18,082 nucleotides of DNA from an uncultured Pedobacter sp. Lineage in GTDB: Bacteria; Bacteroidota; Bacteroidia; Sphingobacteriales; Sphingobacteriaceae. Below are positions 14,157 to 18,082 of the stretch, in pieces. Position 1 is the first letter of the stretch. The number at the start of each line of letters is the position of its first letter. A model generated the notes under the pieces. It was not told where the DNA came from. It did no database searches and was given only the letters and a program-made list of their open reading frames with translations. The position numbers and the translations under genes are program-made. Where the stretch lies: positions 1 through 18,082 of the forward strand of contig NZ_CAMLIG010000049.1 of NCBI RefSeq assembly GCF_946480185.1, written 5' to 3'.

Positions 14157-14943
14157 GCTAGAATTTTAGACAATTTAGAAAGCAGCCGATAGAGATCGGC
14201 TGCTTTTTTGTTTTTATCTGTTATGCATTCATAGCCAGTGGTGGTTTTTCGAATTTGGTGCGGAATATGGCAGCTCTCCAGCGTAATTGCACAGCAACTG
14301 TACTATAAACTCCTAATAATTTTTTTTTAAGAACCGGCAATTGGCCAATGTGGTTTCATCGTAATTTTGACTATCTGCTATCGCATAATCTTCTTTTGAA
14401 CCAAACCTCAAATGCTCTCGGTTAGCTATAGCACTACCCAATAGCTCATCTCTGAAGAAGCCATTTTCATAAAAAAACCTTCCATAAATGCAGGCAGCAA
14501 ACCGCAGGTTTCTAAACTGTGACATGCAAAGCTGTCATTCACGCTTCGGCAAAAATCCATCCCTAACGTCTTTGGAAGCAAAGATTTGTTTTTGACCGAA
14601 GATAAAGAACGGCTTGAGCAAACAGTGATCATCTAAGTTTTACAAGAACTTATTTGTTTTAAGCTTTATTTCCGGAAAAATATTTGCGTTTGCGATTGAT
14701 TCCAATAGCTATCGGAAGGACACTCCGTCAGCTGGCGGATGGCGAAGGCCCTTGAGCAGTATAGATGTAAAGCCCGCCCGAACGTCCAAATCCACAATAA
14801 AAGCTTGTAAAAACAGTTTATTCTTCATAACAATTCCACTATAAAATCATTACCTTAAAAAAACAAAAAGCAAACAATTAAGGTTGATAAGAAAGATAAA
14901 ATTTTAATACATTAGCAGGGTAAATTTTGCAAATAAGCTAGAT
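14157..14943. other. 787-nt gap between tig and clpP, no credible gene
   Basis: After the tig terminator no intact gene is evident. Two short overlapping minus-strand frames (14313–14525 and 14426–14632) have no signal or motif. A plus-strand stretch ending at 14635 reads FGSKDLFLTEDKERLEQTVI then stop, with a stop codon further upstream, and could be a decayed C-terminus. A palindrome lies at 14724–14739 (TCCGTCAGCTGGCGGA, one mismatch). The AT-rich last 120 nt should contain the clpP promoter, but only an imperfect -7-like AAATTTTG was found. Confidence 0.5.
14179..14209 (+). terminator. Intrinsic terminator of tig
   Basis: AGCAGCCGAT (14181–14190) pairs perfectly with ATCGGCTGCT (14195–14204) across AGAG, extended by A–T pairs, and is followed by a T-run. 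Confidence 0.92.
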
Positions 14944-15645
14944 ATGAATATTGATAAAAATGAATTCCGTAAATATGCGGTAAAGCACCATAGAATAGGT
15001 GGTTTACATGTTGATAAGTACATTAACCAAACCGAAGGTATTTTAAGACCAAGCGGGATGACGCCTTACATTATTGAAGAACGCCAGCTAAATGTTGCGC
15101 AGATGGACGTTTTTTCGAGACTGATGATGGACAGGATTATCTTTTTAGGTGATGCTATTTATGATCAAAACGCGAACATTATCCAAGCGCAATTGTTGTT
15201 CTTGCAATCTGCAGATGCCAACAGAGATATCCAGATTTACATCAATTCTCCGGGAGGTTCTGTTTATGCAGGTTTAGGTATTTACGATACCATGCAGTAC
15301 ATTTCTCCGGATGTGGCAACCATTTGTACAGGTATGGCGGCATCTATGGGTGCAGTAATTATGTGCGCTGGCACAAAAGGCAAAAGAGCAGCCCTGCCTC
15401 ATGCTAGGATTATGATTCACCAACCATCTGGAGGCGCACAAGGCGTAGCTTCTGATATGGAAATCAACTTACGTGAAATGTTGAAACTGAAGAAAGAGCT
15501 TTATGACATCATCTCTAAGCACTCTGGCCAAACTTACGAATGGGTTGAAAAAGCATCAGACAGAGATTATTGGATGAGGGCAGAAGAAGCAAAAGAGTAT
15601 GGCATGGTGGATGAGATTTTAGAACCGAATAAAGAAAAAAAATAA
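14944..15645 (+). CDS. clpP: ATP-dependent Clp protease proteolytic subunit
   Basis: The 233-residue serine peptidase carries the triad Ser134 (GMAASMGAV), His159 (IMIHQPSGG) and Asp208 (DRDYWM). The INSPGGSVYAG oxyanion region is at 100–110. It assembles into a double heptameric ring and degrades proteins fed in by ClpX. The N-terminus is about 30 residues longer than the mature E. coli subunit, consistent with a removable propeptide; a cleavage site cannot be assigned. ATG 14944 is the only sensible start. clpX begins 3 nt after its stop, so the pair forms an operon and should be made together. Confidence 0.97.
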   Translation: MNIDKNEFRKYAVKHHRIGGLHVDKYINQTEGILRPSGMTPYIIEERQLNVAQMDVFSRLMMDRIIFLGDAIYDQNANIIQAQLLFLQSADANRDIQIYINSPGGSVYAGLGIYDTMQYISPDVATICTGMAASMGAVIMCAGTKGKRAALPHARIMIHQPSGGAQGVASDMEINLREMLKLKKELYDIISKHSGQTYEWVEKASDRDYWMRAEEAKEYGMVDEILEPNKEKK

Positions 15646-15648
15646 AAG

Positions 15649-16890
15649 ATGAGTAAAAGTCAGAAAGATATTAAATGTTCTTTTTGTGGAGCGGGAAAGC
15701 AGGATAGCTTAATGCTGATTGCTGGTTTGGATGCCCATATTTGCGATAAATGTGTGCAACAGGCTAACGAAATTTTAGGCGAGGAATTGAGCCTAAAGAA
15801 GGGGAAGAATATGAATTCTGTCCTGACCTTGTTAAAGCCCTTAGAAATTAAAACTCATTTAGACCAATATGTTATTGGTCAGGATGATGCCAAAAAGGTG
15901 CTTGCGGTAGCGGTTTACAACCATTATAAGCGTTTGAACCAAAAAATCACCAGTGATGAGGTAGAGATTGAAAAATCAAACATCATGATGGTGGGCGAAA
16001 CCGGAACTGGTAAAACTTTGTTGGCCAAAACAATTGCAAAAGTGTTAAATGTGCCATTTTGTATTTGTGATGCTACTGTTTTAACCGAAGCTGGCTACGT
16101 GGGTGAAGATGTAGAAAGCATTTTAACGCGTTTGTTACAAGCCGCAGATTACGATGTAAATGCAGCAGAACGTGGCATTGTTTACATTGATGAAGTGGAT
16201 AAAGTAGCCCGTAAGAGCGATAATCCATCAATCACCCGTGATGTTTCTGGTGAAGGTGTACAACAGGCTTTATTGAAGATTTTGGAAGGAACAATTGTTA
16301 ACGTTCCGCCACAAGGAGGTAGGAAGCACCCCGATCAAAAGATGATTCCGGTGAATACCAATAATATCCTGTTTATTTGCGGAGGCGCATTTGACGGTAT
16401 TGAGAAGAAAATTGCTAACCGTTTAAGAACTCAAACGGTAGGTTATAAGGTAAAAGCTGATGATAGCGATATCGATTTAAAGAATTTGTACAAATACATT
16501 AATCCTCAGGATTTAAAATCATTCGGGATGATTCCTGAGCTGATTGGCCGTGTTCCGGTGATTACGCATTTGAATCCTTTAGATCGTGAAACGTTGCTGA
16601 GCATTTTAACCGAACCAAAAAACTCTCTGGTAAAGCAATACCAAAAACTTTTTGAATATGAGGAAATAACCTTGGAATTTAAAAAAGATGTTTTTGAGTT
16701 TATTGTTGATAAAGCAATGGAGTTTAAATTGGGTGCCAGAGGTTTGCGTTCAATCTGCGAAGCCATTATGATTGATGCCATGTTTGAAATTCCCTCGCAA
16801 AAGCAGAAGAGTAAAAAACTGGTCATTGATTTAGCTTATGCCAAGGAGCAATTTGAAAAATCGGATCTCAAGAAGCTAAAAGTAGCATAA
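15649..16890 (+). CDS. clpX: ATP-dependent Clp protease ATP-binding subunit ClpX
   Basis: The 413-residue AAA+ unfoldase starts with a zinc-binding domain: Cys10, Cys13, Cys32 and Cys35 (CSFC then CDKC). Walker A is GETGTGKT (116–123), the pore loop is GYVGED, and Walker B ends in Asp181–Glu182 ([10 protein letters not shown]). Sensor 2 is in GARGLRSI. The loop that docks on ClpP reads Val264–Gly265–Tyr266 where E. coli has Ile–Gly–Phe. ClpX hexamers unfold tagged substrates and thread them into ClpP. It lies 3 nt downstream of clpP and is followed by a strong hairpin. Confidence 0.97.
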   Translation: MSKSQKDIKCSFCGAGKQDSLMLIAGLDAHICDKCVQQANEILGEELSLKKGKNMNSVLTLLKPLEIKTHLDQYVIGQDDAKKVLAVAVYNHYKRLNQKITSDEVEIEKSNIMMVGETGTGKTLLAKTIAKVLNVPFCICDATVLTEAGYVGEDVESILTRLLQAADYDVNAAERGIVYIDEVDKVARKSDNPSITRDVSGEGVQQALLKILEGTIVNVPPQGGRKHPDQKMIPVNTNNILFICGGAFDGIEKKIANRLRTQTVGYKVKADDSDIDLKNLYKYINPQDLKSFGMIPELIGRVPVITHLNPLDRETLLSILTEPKNSLVKQYQKLFEYEEITLEFKKDVFEFIVDKAMEFKLGARGLRSICEAIMIDAMFEIPSQKQKSKKLVIDLAYAKEQFEKSDLKKLKVA

Positions 16891-16930
16891 AACAAAGCCT
16901 CCCTAAAAAACGGGAGGCTTTGTTGTTTTA
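16891..16930 (+). terminator. Terminator of the clpPX operon
   Basis: AACAAAGCCTCCC (16891–16903) and GGGAGGCTTTGTT (16912–16924) form a perfect 13-bp stem with an 8-nt loop, starting directly after the clpX stop. The following tail GTTTTA is only partly T-rich. Confidence 0.85.
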
Positions 16931-17026
16931 GAGCGATCGATTATTTTTCTATTTAAAGAATAATTGTCGATATTGAATCTTGAGCATTTAGCATCATGCT
17001 TTAAGCTTAAAATAAATCCATTTGTT

Positions 17027-17884
17027 ATGAACGAAGAAAAAGACGTTAAAAAAGAAGAGGTGACCGTACCTAAAAAAGAGGTAAAAAGTGCGGTTAAAAA
17101 AAAAGGATTGAAATCTAAGGATGATATTGTAGCCAATTGGTTGCCAAGATACACCGGACGGACTTTAGAAGAGTTTGGTGAATATATTTTATTGACTAAT
17201 TTTTCTAAATATGTACAGCTGTTCTCTGAATGGCATGACAATGCGCCCATATATGGTTTAGATAAGCCGATGCAAAGCGTAACTGCCAACGGCATCACCA
17301 TTATAAATTTCGGGATGGGAAGTCCCTTGGCGGCTACGATGATGGATTTGCTGACCGCAATAAAAATAAAAGCAGTTTTGTTTTTAGGGAAATGCGGCGG
17401 TTTAAAAAAGAAAAATGAAATAGGCGATTTGATTTTGCCAATTGCAGCCATTAGGGGAGAAGGAACCTCAAATGATTATTTGCATCCTGAAGTCCCAGCT
17501 TTGCCTGCTTTTGCTTTGCAGAAAGCAATTTCAACAACCATTAGGGATCATTCAAGAGATTATTGGACCGGTACGGTTTATACTACGAACAGAAGAGTTT
17601 GGGAACATGATAAGGATTTTAAAAAATACCTAAAGGAGTTGAGAGCTATGGCAATAGATATGGAAACGGCAACCGTTTTTGTAACTGGCTTTGCAAACAA
17701 AATTCCAACCGGTGCTTTATTGTTGGTGTCTGACCAGCCGATGATTCCAGAAGGGGTGAAAACAGCCGAAGCTGATGCGTCCAGAACATCAGCGGCGCAT
17801 GTAGAATCTCATTTAAAGATTGGTATTGATTCTCTTAAACAGTTGATAAACAACGGTAAAACCGTAAAACACTTGAAGTTTTAA
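17027..17884 (+). CDS. amn: AMP nucleosidase (short Bacteroidota type)
   Basis: The 285-residue enzyme belongs to the purine nucleoside phosphorylase/UDP family and should hydrolyse AMP to adenine and ribose 5-phosphate. Visible features are the ANWLPRYTG opening motif, NFGMGSPLAATMMDLL (phosphate/ribose side), FLGKCGGL, AIRGEGTSNDYL, GTVYTTNRR, MAIDMETATVF with Glu213 (ribose contact), and LLVSDQPMIPEG (base contact). The end QLINNGKTVKHLKF is typical. Compared with Bacteroides homologues as I recall them, the first roughly 28 residues are an extra Lys/Glu-rich extension. ATG 17027 is chosen; an in-frame TTG at 16964 would add 21 residues without support. The gene is separated from clpX by a terminator, and its 3' end is duplicated downstream. 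Confidence 0.94.
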   Translation: MNEEKDVKKEEVTVPKKEVKSAVKKKGLKSKDDIVANWLPRYTGRTLEEFGEYILLTNFSKYVQLFSEWHDNAPIYGLDKPMQSVTANGITIINFGMGSPLAATMMDLLTAIKIKAVLFLGKCGGLKKKNEIGDLILPIAAIRGEGTSNDYLHPEVPALPAFALQKAISTTIRDHSRDYWTGTVYTTNRRVWEHDKDFKKYLKELRAMAIDMETATVFVTGFANKIPTGALLLVSDQPMIPEGVKTAEADASRTSAAHVESHLKIGIDSLKQLINNGKTVKHLKF

Positions 17885-17925
17885 TTTTTCGGATTAATAT
17901 CTAAATTGGTATTTAACAGCTAATG
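17828..17925. repeat. Original copy of a duplicated segment (amn 3' end and flank)
   Basis: This stretch covers the last 19 amn codons including the stop, plus 41 nt of downstream DNA, and recurs with small changes at 17986–18082. Confidence 0.85.
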
Positions 17926-17926
17926 G

Positions 17927-17942
17927 TTCCATCACGATGGAA
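17927..17942. repeat. Short perfect inverted repeat
   Basis: TTCCATC and GATGGAA are reverse complements separated by two bases. It lies directly after the first copy of the duplicated amn tail. Confidence 0.6.
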
Positions 17943-17958
17943 TCGTTAAGCCAGGTTA

Positions 17959-17981
17959 GGCACTCGTTGCAAACGAGCGCC
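17959..17981. repeat. Hairpin between the two amn-tail copies
   Basis: GGCACTCGTT (17959–17968) and AACGAGCGCC (17972–17981) pair at 9 of 10 positions across a 3-nt loop. The GTTTGCAACGAGCGCC-like sequence resembles an interspersed intergenic element I recall from Bacteroidota. Confidence 0.6.
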
Positions 17982-17985
17982 ATAT

Positions 17986-18082
17986 AATTCTATTAAGCAG
18001 TTGATAAACAACGGTAAAACACACTTGAAGTTTTAATTTTTTGGATTAATATCTAAATTAAATTGGCATTTAACAGCCGATG
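17986..18082 (+). pseudogene. Partial duplication of the amn 3' end (fragment)
   Basis: In frame the fragment reads NSIKQLINNGKTHLKF then stop, against DSLKQLINNGKTVKHLKF in amn. Similarity continues past the stop for about 40 nt to the window edge. It has lost 6 bp near the end of the coding part and gained 6 bp in the non-coding part. No upstream coding part exists here, so it is a gene fragment and not a second enzyme. It may continue to the right of the window. Confidence 0.8.

Noticed and set aside
14313..14632. Two overlapping minus-strand frames between tig and clpP
   Set aside because: They overlap each other in different frames, are short, and show no motif or conserved pattern; at most a decayed gene, so described only as part of the gap.
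17986..18082. Second AMP nucleosidase gene
   Set aside because: Only the last 16 or so codons and downstream flank are present; the upstream DNA is a hairpin-containing spacer and not coding sequence.

Overview
The window looks like a chromosomal piece of a member of the Bacteroidota, most likely family Sphingobacteriaceae (Pedobacter or a close relative). The reasons are: the short Bacteroidota-type AMP nucleosidase; a DUF6266 protein; the tig–clpP–clpX order; an AT-rich background; a clear Bacteroidota promoter (TTTG, 19 nt, TAnnTTTG) in front of tRNA-Leu; and mostly weak Shine-Dalgarno sequences. This placement rests on recognised protein families, not on a database search.

Left part (1–5065): a 5'-truncated M61 peptidase with a PDZ domain; a small outer-membrane beta-barrel protein on the minus strand; and a long-chain acyl-CoA ligase on the plus strand. 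The spacers hold hairpins and repeat-like DNA. Middle-left (5066–6974, minus strand): a two-gene signalling operon. It encodes a LOV–PAS histidine kinase, whose GHNCRFLQ motif and other flavin-contacting residues predict blue-light sensing, and a single-domain receiver that overlaps it by 11 nt.

Central accessory segment (about 7380–11057): sampled lines are richer in GC than the core genes. It holds an orphan HNH endonuclease whose N-terminus resembles the phosphorothioate-DNA-binding domain of ScoMcrA-type type IV enzymes, bracketed by two perfect 27-bp repeats. Next comes a DUF6266 gene ending in a strong terminator. Then follow three tightly packed genes that together look like a phage lysis cassette: a three-helix holin-like membrane protein, a TIGR02594/CHAP-like cell-wall hydrolase, and a lipoprotein with a C-terminal membrane anchor (unimolecular-spanin architecture). 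No phage structural gene is visible. This DUF6266 plus lysis-cassette locus is the best candidate here for an undescribed system.

Right part (11184–18082): a Spy/CpxP-like periplasmic protein with four LTxxQ-type motifs exactly 26 residues apart; a BtuF-like binding protein with no signal peptide; tRNA-Leu(UAG) with its own promoter and terminator; trigger factor; a 787-nt gap; the ClpP–ClpX protease pair; and AMP nucleosidase. Trigger factor and ClpXP form the usual folding and degradation cluster. At the right edge about 98 bp covering the 3' end of the AMP nucleosidase gene is repeated 158 bp further on, with two hairpins in between.
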